A program made the translations under genes and the position numbers. A stretch of DNA of 34,080 bases from Candidatus Peregrinibacteria bacterium (lineage in GTDB: Bacteria; Patescibacteriota; Gracilibacteria; Peribacterales; Peribacteraceae), in NCBI GenBank assembly GCA_016196295.1, contig JACPYA010000043.1, positions 1 to 34,080 of the forward strand, written 5' to 3'. The notes beneath the pieces are model-generated. The model did no database searches and had not been told where the DNA came from. It saw only the letters and a list, made by a program, of their open reading frames with translations. Below are positions 15,274 to 21,952 of the stretch, one piece after another (the first letter of the stretch is position 1; the number at the start of each line of letters is the position of its first letter).

Positions 15274-15918
15274 TTATCCGTACATCCCCTGCCTTGATTT
15301 CTTGGGGATGTTAAAAAGGTGTGAAAAAGTTTCTTCGACCCAATCTAAACACTCTGCCACATCATTCCATCCGCTGATAGTCGCCTCATCTCTAAATCTT
15401 TGCAGGTTCTTCGTCTTTATTTCGGGTCCCGCATCAAGAGTACAAAAGAGCATCGTACATACGTCATACTCAGTAATATCTTCCTTTTTTTGGCTCATGT
15501 ACTTCTTAAATGCAGCGCTCTGCTTCACTCGCGCAATCCTCTTCCCAGCCCCCGATTTCTTATGTACCTTCGCAACTTCGATCTTTTTTTGACCTGGCAA
15601 ATCCTCGATGCGCTCACTTACAGATTTTGCGACATCTAAGCCACTGGATGTGAGCGAGTAACCGTCAGCCCTCTTCCCTCTTAATAATCCCTTACCTCGA
15701 CAACGCAACATGCTCTTATCCACTTGGGCAGAGTCAGGATACTCATTTTCGTGATGCGGAAGTCCAAAACGTAGTGGAAAGAGCTTGTGCGAACGGATTA
15801 CAACGTCATGCCATCCAAATTTTCCTTCTTCCTCAACCAGAGTCCAAATAACATAGATGATGAGATCATCGAGGCTGATGTCCTGGTAGGAGCCTATACT
15901 TGCAGTGCCTTGTGCCAC
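15274..15918 (-). CDS. 214-aa protein, probable winged-helix domain
   Basis: Middle gene of the operon, 3 nt after the 72-aa gene and 24 nt before the ATPase gene. Residues about 16-100 (LDDLIIYVIWTLVEEEGKFG...DVVIRSHKLFPLRFGLPHHENEYPDSAQVDK...GYSLTSSGLDVAKSV) have the helix-helix-strand pattern of a winged helix, ending in the LTxxG motif that is common in such domains. The rest is Lys-rich and helical (SAAFKKYMSQKKED). Two Cys occur in DVCTMLFCTL. It may bind DNA or act as sensor for the ATPase. I recognise the arrangement as one seen beside ATPases but cannot name a family. Confidence 0.75.
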   Translation of the reverse strand: MAQGTASIGSYQDISLDDLIIYVIWTLVEEEGKFGWHDVVIRSHKLFPLRFGLPHHENEYPDSAQVDKSMLRCRGKGLLRGKRADGYSLTSSGLDVAKSVSERIEDLPGQKKIEVAKVHKKSGAGKRIARVKQSAAFKKYMSQKKEDITEYDVCTMLFCTLDAGPEIKTKNLQRFRDEATISGWNDVAECLDWVEETFSHLFNIPKKSRQGMYG

Positions 15919-15921
15919 AAT

Positions 15922-16140
15922 TTATAGGGTGAATTGCTTGGTCCTCTTGGGCTTAAATTTCGCCTTCGTTTCCTGAAGTTCCCTTGTAATAGTACCAAAA
16001 ATCTTATCTATATCGTCCTCAGAATATTCGTATGGTGACCGATTGGCGCAATTGCCTAGTACACGAATCTTTTCAATGACGGCATTTGTGCGTTTAGAGG
16101 CCAATCTCTTAAACCTTTCTTGGCGCGACTCGTTATTCAT
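15922..16140 (-). CDS. 72-aa basic conserved-type protein, first gene of ATPase operon
   Basis: Start ATG at 16140, chosen because a full promoter (TTGATT, 17 bp, TAATAT) ends 7 nt upstream; an in-frame start at 16218 lies upstream of that promoter. The sequence RFKRLASKRTNAVIEKIRVLGNCANRSPYEYSEDDIDKIF has the look of a small conserved helical family (L-GN-ANRS-YEY-E-D--KIF), ending in a Lys-rich tail QFTL. It is short, basic and has no Cys-rich motif. Probably an accessory or regulatory subunit of the following two proteins. Function not known. Confidence 0.72.
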   Translation of the reverse strand: MNNESRQERFKRLASKRTNAVIEKIRVLGNCANRSPYEYSEDDIDKIFGTITRELQETKAKFKPKRTKQFTL

Positions 16141-16147
16141 GCCGCGA

Positions 16148-16176
16148 ATATTACTGAGAATATTGTTGCTAATCAA
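16148..16176 (-). promoter_or_regulatory. Promoter of the three-gene ATPase operon
   Basis: On the minus strand: -35 TTGATT (16171-16176), 17-bp spacer, -10 TAATAT (16148-16153), then 7 nt to the ATG at 16140. The divergent gene at 16231 shares this AT-rich region. Confidence 0.7.
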
Positions 16177-16230
16177 GTTATTTTTCATATATATTGCAAA
16201 TATATCTATTCCTTTCAATAGTTTTCCTCT

Positions 16231-16944
16231 GTGAGCAATAGAAAGAAAAGAAATGGCATTAAACGGAAAAGGCTCAAATCATTCTGGAGCCTTCTTTTAG
16301 CCTTTGGCTCGCTCGCTGGACTGTTCTCGCTGCCTCACACGATTTTCGAGATGCGAAAAGAAATGCCTTCTATACAGTTTGAATCCACGGGTATTGCTGG
16401 AGGTACACATGAAGAGAATGGAACATTGGTGGTAGAAAAGCATTTCAATGGAAAGTTGAAGAATCGGAGTCATGCTCCTAACGCTGTGACACAAATTAAT
16501 TTGGTCGTTTTTAACAAGCAGCGAAATGCCTTTCTGAGAGATGGCTACACTGCTGAGGCGATTGCTGATATTTCCGAGACCGGAAGTGGGAAACAGATCG
16601 CATTGCCCATCAACTTAAATCCTAAAGAAGCAAAGAAACTTATCATTGTCTCTCACATTCAGTATAGTGGAACTGATCAAATACTACTCGATGAGTCCTA
16701 CCCGAAACTGACTGATCATGGTTTCGTTAGTGCGAAGTATGAATACGAATTAATATTTGAAGACGTGAATGGCAATCACTTCGATATGACTGGAAATCAC
16801 ATAAATCAAGAACTCATGAACCTGAAATGGATTTATCAAGATGAAAGCTGGTATTCACCCAAACCACTCTTTTTAAAGACAAAGTCTCGCTTAGCTTTCC
16901 ACTTCAAGAAGTGGATGGCCTTCCTTGGGCTTAGCTACGATTAA
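16231..16944 (+). CDS. Membrane-anchored protein of unknown function, 237 aa
   Basis: Starts with GTG at 16231. A very basic N terminus (NRKKRNGIKRKRLK) precedes one hydrophobic segment (about 18-37, FWSLLLAFGSLAGLFSLPH), so the bulk is probably outside the membrane. The remainder is rich in beta strands, with no motif I recognise. It is transcribed divergently from the ATPase operon within the repeat-bracketed block, so it travels with it as cargo. It could be an effector or a sensor at the membrane, or unrelated; there is no direct evidence. Confidence 0.7.
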   Translation: MSNRKKRNGIKRKRLKSFWSLLLAFGSLAGLFSLPHTIFEMRKEMPSIQFESTGIAGGTHEENGTLVVEKHFNGKLKNRSHAPNAVTQINLVVFNKQRNAFLRDGYTAEAIADISETGSGKQIALPINLNPKEAKKLIIVSHIQYSGTDQILLDESYPKLTDHGFVSAKYEYELIFEDVNGNHFDMTGNHINQELMNLKWIYQDESWYSPKPLFLKTKSRLAFHFKKWMAFLGLSYD

Positions 16945-16970
16945 AAAGAGGGTACAGAATTTGTTTGTAG

Positions 16971-17230
16971 AAAATTTTGCGGCTGGCGAACCGCCCAGTT
17001 CATGCCGTCTTGCTTTTCCGGTTTCGCGTGCTGTTCTGACGGAAACGGTCGCGGCGCGGCGGCTGCCCCCAATTTTCAGCCGCCGCACCAATGTTCGCGG
17101 AAATCGGTTATGATTTTGTCGCCCAGACACCACCAATTGCGACGTTCTGGGCTGGTGCGCAAAACGCGCCACCCGATTTTGGCTTCGTATTGCACCGCAT
17201 TCTCTTTCCATTCGCCAGCCGCAAAATTTT
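16971..17230. repeat. 260-bp segment with perfect 20-bp terminal inverted repeats and recombinase debris
   Basis: 16971-16990 and 17211-17230 are exact reverse complements (AAAATTTTGCGGCTGGCGAA and partner). Inside, minus-strand codons from about 17215 to 17130 read AVQYEAKIGWRVL...RRNWW, close to the C terminus of the intact recombinase (AVRWDAKIGWRVL...SRNWW); 17088-17135 is one arm of the 48-bp inverted repeat; 17017-17037 is a 21-bp inverted copy of recombinase positions 17399-17419; and 17056-17086 is a GC-rich hairpin. Confidence 0.75.
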
Positions 17231-17254
17231 TCTTCCATGTGGTACCATTGGACC

Positions 17255-18724
17255 ATGGACAACCGCTACGTCATCTACGTTCGGAAGTCGAGTGAACAAG
17301 AAGAGAGACAGGCATTGTCCATTGCCGCTCAATTTCGTGAACTCGAAGAGTACGCAGCAAAAGAGCAGTTACAAATCGTCGCCTCCTTCGAGGAGGCCAG
17401 AACAGCACGCGAAACCGGACGAATAATATTCGAAGAAATGTTGGGATGGATTGAACGAAATGAAGCAGACGGCATTTTGGCATGGCATCCCGATCGATTG
17501 GCACGCAACGCCGTGGACGGCGGCCAGATCATCCATCTTCTCGACTGCGGAAAGTTGAAAGATCTGCGCTTCCCGACCATGACTTTCGATAACAGCCCCA
17601 ATGGGAAGTTCATGCTGCAAATCGCCTTCGGCCAGTCCAAGTACTACACAGACGCCCTAAGCGAGAACGTGAAACGCGGCATCCGGCAAAAGATGAAGCG
17701 CGGCGAATGGTCCTGGAAAGCGCCGACGGGGTATCTCAATAACCCTCATACGAGAAACATCGACATTGACCCCGAGAAAGCGCCGATCATTCGGGAAGCA
17801 TTCAAGCTTTACGCCACCGGCGACTACACGCTGGATGCCATCAAGGACTTTCTTGCGACAAAGGGCTTCCGCAGTCGAACGAACAAGGTTATGGCAAAGG
17901 CTTCCGTCCAGACACTGCTCAAAAATCCCATTCATTGCGGGCTCATGCAGGTGAACGGCGAACTGCATGAAGGGTCTTTCAAGCCGCTCATCAGCAAAGA
18001 ACTATTCGACAGGTGCCAAGACGTCATGAAGAGTCGGGGCAAGGCAACGCGCAAGAGACACAATGATTTTCCCTTTGTCGGCTGGCTCACATGCGTTCAT
18101 TGCGGATGCTCCATCACCTGCCAGAGACAAAAGGGCCATCATTACTACCACTGCACCAAGAAGCGCGGTCCTTGCCCCAGCAAGCACTACGTCCGTGAGG
18201 AAACGATCCTTCGGCGAGCGAAAAAGATAGTCGAACAGCTCTCTTTGCCTGATCTTTGGGCGGATAACATTCTCAAGAAGCTCGACCAGGAAGACACAGT
18301 GCAAAAGTCAGGCCATCGCGTAGCCGTTGAGCATTTGAAAAACGAGAAACGAGAGCTTGAGGAGAAACTCGAAGACCTCCTCGATCTACGGCTTGATGGC
18401 GCGCTCAGCAATGACGAGTACCTCGGTAAAAAGAACAAGCTCGTTTCTCGGAAGGTTAATCTCGACCAGAAGATCGCCCATGCGGAACGAAGCCACTGTG
18501 AATGGCTAGAACCGTGTCGCCAGATGATTCTTCGCAGTAAGAGAGCCAAAAGTCTGCTTCAGACAAAAGATTTGAAGGAAATCCCAACATTTCTCAAACA
18601 AGCCGGCTTGAACTGGTCTTTGAAAGACGATGCGGTGCGGTGGGATGCCAAAATCGGGTGGCGCGTGCTATGCGCCAGCCCCAAAAGTCGTAATTGGTGG
18701 ACGATACTGGATTCGAACCAGTGA
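17255..18724 (+). CDS. Large serine recombinase (site-specific integrase)
   Basis: 489 aa from the ATG at 17255. Resolvase N-terminal domain: YVIYVRKSSEQEERQALSIAAQ, catalytic Ser12 (or 13), and the ILAWHPDRLARN helix. Then a recombinase domain (KRGIRQKMKRGEW...APTGYLNN, and the DNA-binding part to about 260), a zinc ribbon (CVHCGCSITC...YHCTKKRGPC, about 285-310), and a long coiled coil (about 350-430). The last codons WTILDSNQ-stop are read from the 3' half of tRNA-Val, so the gene ends in the probable attachment site. It integrates or excises the element by Ser-linked strand exchange. A fragment of a related recombinase lies just upstream on the other strand. Confidence 0.93.
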   Translation: MDNRYVIYVRKSSEQEERQALSIAAQFRELEEYAAKEQLQIVASFEEARTARETGRIIFEEMLGWIERNEADGILAWHPDRLARNAVDGGQIIHLLDCGKLKDLRFPTMTFDNSPNGKFMLQIAFGQSKYYTDALSENVKRGIRQKMKRGEWSWKAPTGYLNNPHTRNIDIDPEKAPIIREAFKLYATGDYTLDAIKDFLATKGFRSRTNKVMAKASVQTLLKNPIHCGLMQVNGELHEGSFKPLISKELFDRCQDVMKSRGKATRKRHNDFPFVGWLTCVHCGCSITCQRQKGHHYYHCTKKRGPCPSKHYVREETILRRAKKIVEQLSLPDLWADNILKKLDQEDTVQKSGHRVAVEHLKNEKRELEEKLEDLLDLRLDGALSNDEYLGKKNKLVSRKVNLDQKIAHAERSHCEWLEPCRQMILRSKRAKSLLQTKDLKEIPTFLKQAGLNWSLKDDAVRWDAKIGWRVLCASPKSRNWWTILDSNQ

Positions 18725-18771
18725 CCTTTCGAATGTGAATCGAACGCTCTAACCAGCTGAGCTAATCGTCC
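18695..18771 (-). tRNA. tRNA-Val (anticodon CAC)
   Basis: 77 nt including an encoded CCA. The cloverleaf folds fully: acceptor GGACGAT/ATCGTCC, D stem GCTC/GAGC, anticodon stem TTCGA/TCGAA with loop TTCACAT (anticodon CAC, reads GUG), variable AGGTC, T stem ACTGG/CCAGT with loop TTCGAAT. The serine recombinase CDS overlaps its 3' part (to 18724), and the GIY-YIG reading frame overlaps its 5' part (from 18749). Confidence 0.96.
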
Positions 18772-18997
18772 GTAAGCATTTGCGGAAGCGCCGCCCTGCG
18801 GCTGACTTAAGATACTTTTCACGCACTCTGGCTACAAGCCTATTCTCGTGTTCTTCTTGATAGATAATCCACGGACGCAGCCTTGCGGTTGATCGTACTT
18901 CACCGTTGTTATGCTCAATAAGACGCTGATCTGGATTTGCCGACATGCCGACATATTCAGCGTTCGCGATTGAACTCCGGAGGACGTAGACGAACAT
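18749..18997 (-). CDS. Small GIY-YIG endonuclease-domain protein
   Basis: 82 aa. Single-domain GIY-YIG (UPF0213-like): MFVYVLRSS with Tyr4, EYVG with Tyr15, then Arg25 and His29 in DQRLIEHNNGEVRST, and a Glu in YQEEHE. These are the catalytic positions of the fold. Such small proteins are thought to nick or cleave nucleic acids, but most are untested. The last codons (ISSAG-stop) and the stop TAG are inside tRNA-Val, so gene and tRNA may be co-transcribed. A TATGAT -10 lies 8 nt before the ATG. The C terminus may be an accident of read-through into the tRNA. Confidence 0.8.
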   Translation of the reverse strand: MFVYVLRSSIANAEYVGMSANPDQRLIEHNNGEVRSTARLRPWIIYQEEHENRLVARVREKYLKSAAGRRFRKCLRTISSAG

Positions 18998-19005
18998 AAG
19001 GAATA

Positions 19006-19011
19006 ATCATA
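19006..19011 (-). promoter_or_regulatory. -10 element of the GIY-YIG gene (and perhaps tRNA-Val)
   Basis: On the minus strand TATGAT ends 8 nt before the ATG at 18997. No other promoter is seen before the tRNA. Confidence 0.5.
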
Positions 19012-19021
19012 CCTCATTTTT

Positions 19022-19094
19022 GGATGTGAATCGCACGCTCCCCGCCCGTACCGAACGGTACGTTCGGGCGGGTAACCAGCTGAGCTAATCGTCC
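19022..19094 (-). pseudogene. Broken tRNA-Val 5' half with palindrome in the D loop
   Basis: Reads GGACGATTAGCTCAGCTGG then TTA, a roughly 30-nt palindrome (CCCGCCCGAACGTACC and complement), then GAGCGTGCGATTCACAT, i.e. the real tRNA up to the anticodon loop CAC, after which the match ends. The D stem GCTC/GAGC is kept; the palindrome sits exactly in the D loop. Confidence 0.8.
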
Positions 19095-19103
19095 GTAAAA
19101 CGG

Positions 19104-19252
19104 ACACTCTAACCATCCCGCGAGTGCGGGATAATCGTCCAAGAGTGACATTGTTATGAACACTCTAACCATCCCGCACGCGCGGGATAGTCGTCCAGGA
19201 GTGACATTGTTATGAACGCTCTAACCATCCCGCAAGTGCGGGATAATCGTCC
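19104..19252 (-). repeat. Array of tRNA-Val-derived units with palindromic D arm (56-bp period)
   Basis: Two full 56-bp units (19197-19252 and 19141-19196) and one partial (19104-19140). On the minus strand each begins GGACGATTA like tRNA-Val, but GCTCAGC is replaced by a hairpin TCCCGC-NNNN-GCGGGA, followed by TGGTTAGAG and a TTCATAACAATGTCACTC tail. The loops of the hairpin differ between units (compensated), unlike the rest. Confidence 0.8.
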
Positions 19253-19292
19253 ATAAAATCATGGTAACAGACTCCTAGCCCAAGCCCTAACC

Positions 19293-19907
19293 CTAGCCCT
19301 TTTTCATAAACTCCGGATCCGCCGCCAGGCGACTCTCTTCCGGAAGGATCTGCCCCTGATATTTGCTATTCGGCTTCAAGTTGTAGGGCATGTCTGCTTT
19401 CGACGTCATCTGCTCGAACGCGATCTGGCAGACGCGCATCCCCGGGTAGAGCGCGACCGGCATGCGATTGAGGTTACTGATCTCCAATGTGATGGTTCCC
19501 GAAAAACCGGGATCCACGAAGCCCGCGGTCGAGTGCACGATGATGCCGAGGCGGCCGAGCGAGCTCCTGCCTTCCACGCGCACCACGAGATCATCCGGCA
19601 CCGTGATATGTTCGCGCGTGACGCCGAGGACGAACTCACCCGGCTGCACGATGAAGGGTTCATTGTCCGGAATGGTGATCGTACGCATGTTGCCATGGAA
19701 GGATTCCGGCTGTTTCGGGTCCAAGACGGCAAATTTGCTGTGTTCGTAGAGCTTGAAGGTATTGCCCAGACGCAGATCCATGGAAGAGGCATGGATATGC
19801 TGGAACATCTCCCCTGCCCTGAGCGGCATCGAAGGGTGCTGCGGCGAGTCGATCTTCACGCGGCCGGTCTCGAGCGCCTTGCGAATGTCTCGATCGGAAA
19901 GAATCAT
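19293..19907 (-). CDS. dcd: dCTP deaminase (possibly bifunctional dCTP deaminase/dUTPase)
   Basis: 204 aa from the ATG at 19907. It deaminates dCTP to dUTP; bifunctional members also hydrolyse dUTP to dUMP, supplying thymidylate synthesis. Signatures: SSMDLRLG (41-48), REHITVPDDLVVRVEGRSSLGRLG with the conserved Arg/Ser, and VHSTAGFVDPGFSGTITLEI, whose Glu is the general base. HSTAG rather than HVTAH resembles the bifunctional archaeal-type enzymes, but this is only suggestive. An upstream extension to 20054 is rejected: family members begin MILSDRDI, and an extended -10 (TGCTACGCT) lies 7 nt before this ATG. Confidence 0.94.
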   Translation of the reverse strand: MILSDRDIRKALETGRVKIDSPQHPSMPLRAGEMFQHIHASSMDLRLGNTFKLYEHSKFAVLDPKQPESFHGNMRTITIPDNEPFIVQPGEFVLGVTREHITVPDDLVVRVEGRSSLGRLGIIVHSTAGFVDPGFSGTITLEISNLNRMPVALYPGMRVCQIAFEQMTSKADMPYNLKPNSKYQGQILPEESRLAADPEFMKKG

Positions 19908-19914
19908 CGACCCG

Positions 19915-19923
19915 AGCGTAGCA
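19915..19923 (-). promoter_or_regulatory. Extended -10 of dcd
   Basis: On the minus strand TGCTACGCT ends 7 nt before the ATG at 19907, fixing the start. Confidence 0.6.
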
Positions 19924-19947
19924 CATGACAGGTATGGAATGTAATGA

Positions 19948-20007
19948 GAGTCAGGAAGGTTACGAAGGGCACTTTCCTTACGTTCCCGACTTTCCTGACC
20001 TTCCCAA
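19948..20007. repeat. Hairpin made of 9-bp repeating units
   Basis: Right side 19972-20007 is CTTTCCTTA, CGTTCCCGA, CTTTCCTGA, CCTTCCCAA; left side 19948-19971 is inverted units of the same kind. It lies between the divergent dcd and 610-aa genes. Confidence 0.6.
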
Positions 20008-20060
20008 GAAAACCCCGGAATATTTTTGCACCCCTCACATGAGGTCACTAGCATCTCCCT

Positions 20061-21893
20061 ATGGTCGCCCCCCCAAATTCATCTCCGGAATTCGACGTGT
20101 CAGAGCTCTTTGAGTCGCCGGCGGACGCAGAAACCGCAGAGGAGAATTCCCTCGAGCGGATCCGCGCGCAATGTCTGAGTGCCGTGCGCGGCGCGACGTC
20201 GCGGACCGTGCTCGGCTCTGCCGACGTCACGGCCTACCGCGACGACGTGCTCAGTGACAGAGCGCTCTTGCTCTCCGGCATTTCCGACTACAAAGGGAAG
20301 CTGGACGCCCTCCTGGAGATGCGGATGAAGTACATCCCATCCATCATCACCGATGCCGCGCATCTCGAGCGCACGTTCGCTCGGATGCTGAAAGAGGCGG
20401 AAACCGCCGGCGGCATCAGCTCCGGCGATGCGCAGAAGTGGATGGACCGCTTGCGCGACAGCAACGTCATCTATTGGAAGAAGAAGCAATTCATCAACGA
20501 CAAGATCGCGCGAGTCTACCTCCCGAACTGGGTCAAGCTGGGACAGGACTTGAAGAAGATCGAAGAGAAGCGCAAGGAACTGAAGCTGAAACCGGACGCA
20601 CTGCCGGAGCTCGCGAAGCTGAATGTGCCGGGATTCCTGGACATGCACTTCCTCACGAAGCGTGATTACGCGAACAAGGCGGAGGGCGCGCTCGCCGCGT
20701 TTGAAAAGGGTGAATATAAGGAGGCGGACACCACCGCGCTCTACCAGCAGGCGAAGAAACAGCTGGACGGAGCGGTTGCCGACGGCTCACTCGCGCCTTG
20801 GAAGGTCGGCGAGTGGCTCAAGCGGATCTTCGTGAAGAACGCTAGGCGTGAGAAAATCAAAGACTTCATCGAAGGCCGGGGTGAGACGACGCTCGGCCGT
20901 CTCATCGAGCGCTGGGCCGCCGTGCGCAAGAAGTTCGACTGGATCGAGATGAAGCGCAAGACCGGCGGATCGCCGCGTGGCTTCCACTTCGTCCACATCA
21001 ATGTGTTCCTCGGATGGCACTACGAGAAACGCACGGCCTACGTGCAGGAGGCGGACCATCGCTTTACGAATATCAGCAACGAACGGGATAGCTTCTTGAA
21101 GATTCGTCACGCGCTCGACACGAAGGATTGGGAGGAAGCAGACGACCTGATCGCCGAAGCGAAGAGCGAGGATTTGTCCGCATCGGACGCGGGCAAGTTG
21201 CAATCGATGGAGAAATTTCTCCGTGAACACCGCAAGGGACCGATCGAACCGGAGAAGAAAGAGAAACCGGCGCCGGAGGAGATCCTCCTGAAGATGCGCG
21301 CGCTCGTGAATCAAGTGCCCGACAGTTTGCGAAGCATGTACGCCGAGACGCTGCGCCGCGGCTACAACACGTTCTGGACCTTCAGCACGCTCCTGTATAA
21401 CCGCGACTGGTGCTACCGGCACCATTACCTGGATGACGAAAAGGAGCACTGCCTCTACGAGGAATCGAAAGACCTCACCGCAGAGCGCATCCAGCATGGC
21501 CACAGCGACCACTTCGAGGCGAACGACCTCACGCGCGGCCGCAACAATCAAGATCCCGCCGTCCGCGACCAGGGCGATATGAACGCAGCCCAAGTGCTCT
21601 TCTGCGACAGCTCCAGCAAGGACACCGTGCTCTCCGCCATTCAGAGACAGGGAGGCGATCGGCAGTTCTGGTACTGGACCAGTCTCGTCCCGCGCGATGT
21701 CACCATCGCCCGCCACCTGGAGATGACCCGTCCGGGCGGCATCAACGCGCAGCTCAAGAAGCTCATGCGACAATTGGCCAAGACGAACGTGCGCTTCACG
21801 CTCTCCGGAGCACCGGAATACAAGCAGGCCGTGGAACGGCCGAAGAAACGGAGAACCGCCTCGGAGGGCTCGACGTACGGAATCTCGGCCTAA
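20061..21893 (+). CDS. Hypothetical protein, 610 aa, soluble and helical
   Basis: No signal peptide or membrane segment. The N-terminal 40 residues are acidic and likely disordered; residues about 60-400 are strongly helical and Lys/Glu-rich (for example LGQDLKKIEEKRKELKLK), with a conserved-looking aromatic patch (GFHFVHINVFLGWHYEKRTAY, in parts). After a KEKPAPEE linker, the C-terminal third has NTFWTFSTLLYNRDWCYRHHYLDD, an ADH-like HGHSDHFEAND stretch, and a basic tail. I recognise no domain. A TAGCAT -10 lies 6 nt before the ATG. The lipoprotein gene follows after 59 bp on the same strand. It may be a lineage-specific protein. Confidence 0.75.
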   Translation: MVAPPNSSPEFDVSELFESPADAETAEENSLERIRAQCLSAVRGATSRTVLGSADVTAYRDDVLSDRALLLSGISDYKGKLDALLEMRMKYIPSIITDAAHLERTFARMLKEAETAGGISSGDAQKWMDRLRDSNVIYWKKKQFINDKIARVYLPNWVKLGQDLKKIEEKRKELKLKPDALPELAKLNVPGFLDMHFLTKRDYANKAEGALAAFEKGEYKEADTTALYQQAKKQLDGAVADGSLAPWKVGEWLKRIFVKNARREKIKDFIEGRGETTLGRLIERWAAVRKKFDWIEMKRKTGGSPRGFHFVHINVFLGWHYEKRTAYVQEADHRFTNISNERDSFLKIRHALDTKDWEEADDLIAEAKSEDLSASDAGKLQSMEKFLREHRKGPIEPEKKEKPAPEEILLKMRALVNQVPDSLRSMYAETLRRGYNTFWTFSTLLYNRDWCYRHHYLDDEKEHCLYEESKDLTAERIQHGHSDHFEANDLTRGRNNQDPAVRDQGDMNAAQVLFCDSSSKDTVLSAIQRQGGDRQFWYWTSLVPRDVTIARHLEMTRPGGINAQLKKLMRQLAKTNVRFTLSGAPEYKQAVERPKKRRTASEGSTYGISA

Positions 21894-21952
21894 AGAGGAG
21901 TTGTCGGGGAGCACGGGGCACTCTAGAATCTGTATCCCTTTTCTCCTTTCCT

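Larger units (their letters stand above)
13049..18724. mobile_element. Putative integrative element at tRNA-Val
   Basis: A large serine recombinase (17255-18724) whose 3' end lies inside tRNA-Val, preceded by an AT-richer cargo block (13249-16944) that is bracketed by inverted repeats (13049-13096 and 17088-17135, 48 bp with one mismatch, plus weaker flanking similarity). Neighbouring genes outside are ordinary metabolic genes. The left boundary is provisional: no second copy of the tRNA 3' end is visible near 13,000, so the insertion may be nested or decayed. The AT-rich impression is by eye. Confidence 0.6.

Noticed and set aside
16891-17262. 123-aa minus-strand frame across the repeat unit upstream of the recombinase
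   Set aside because: Recombinase similarity is in a different frame from most of it, and it starts inside the recombinase leader; it is repeat debris.
19104-19252. CRISPR array
   Set aside because: The 56-bp units are whole-unit tandem repeats with tRNA similarity; there are no variable spacers between constant repeats and no cas genes.
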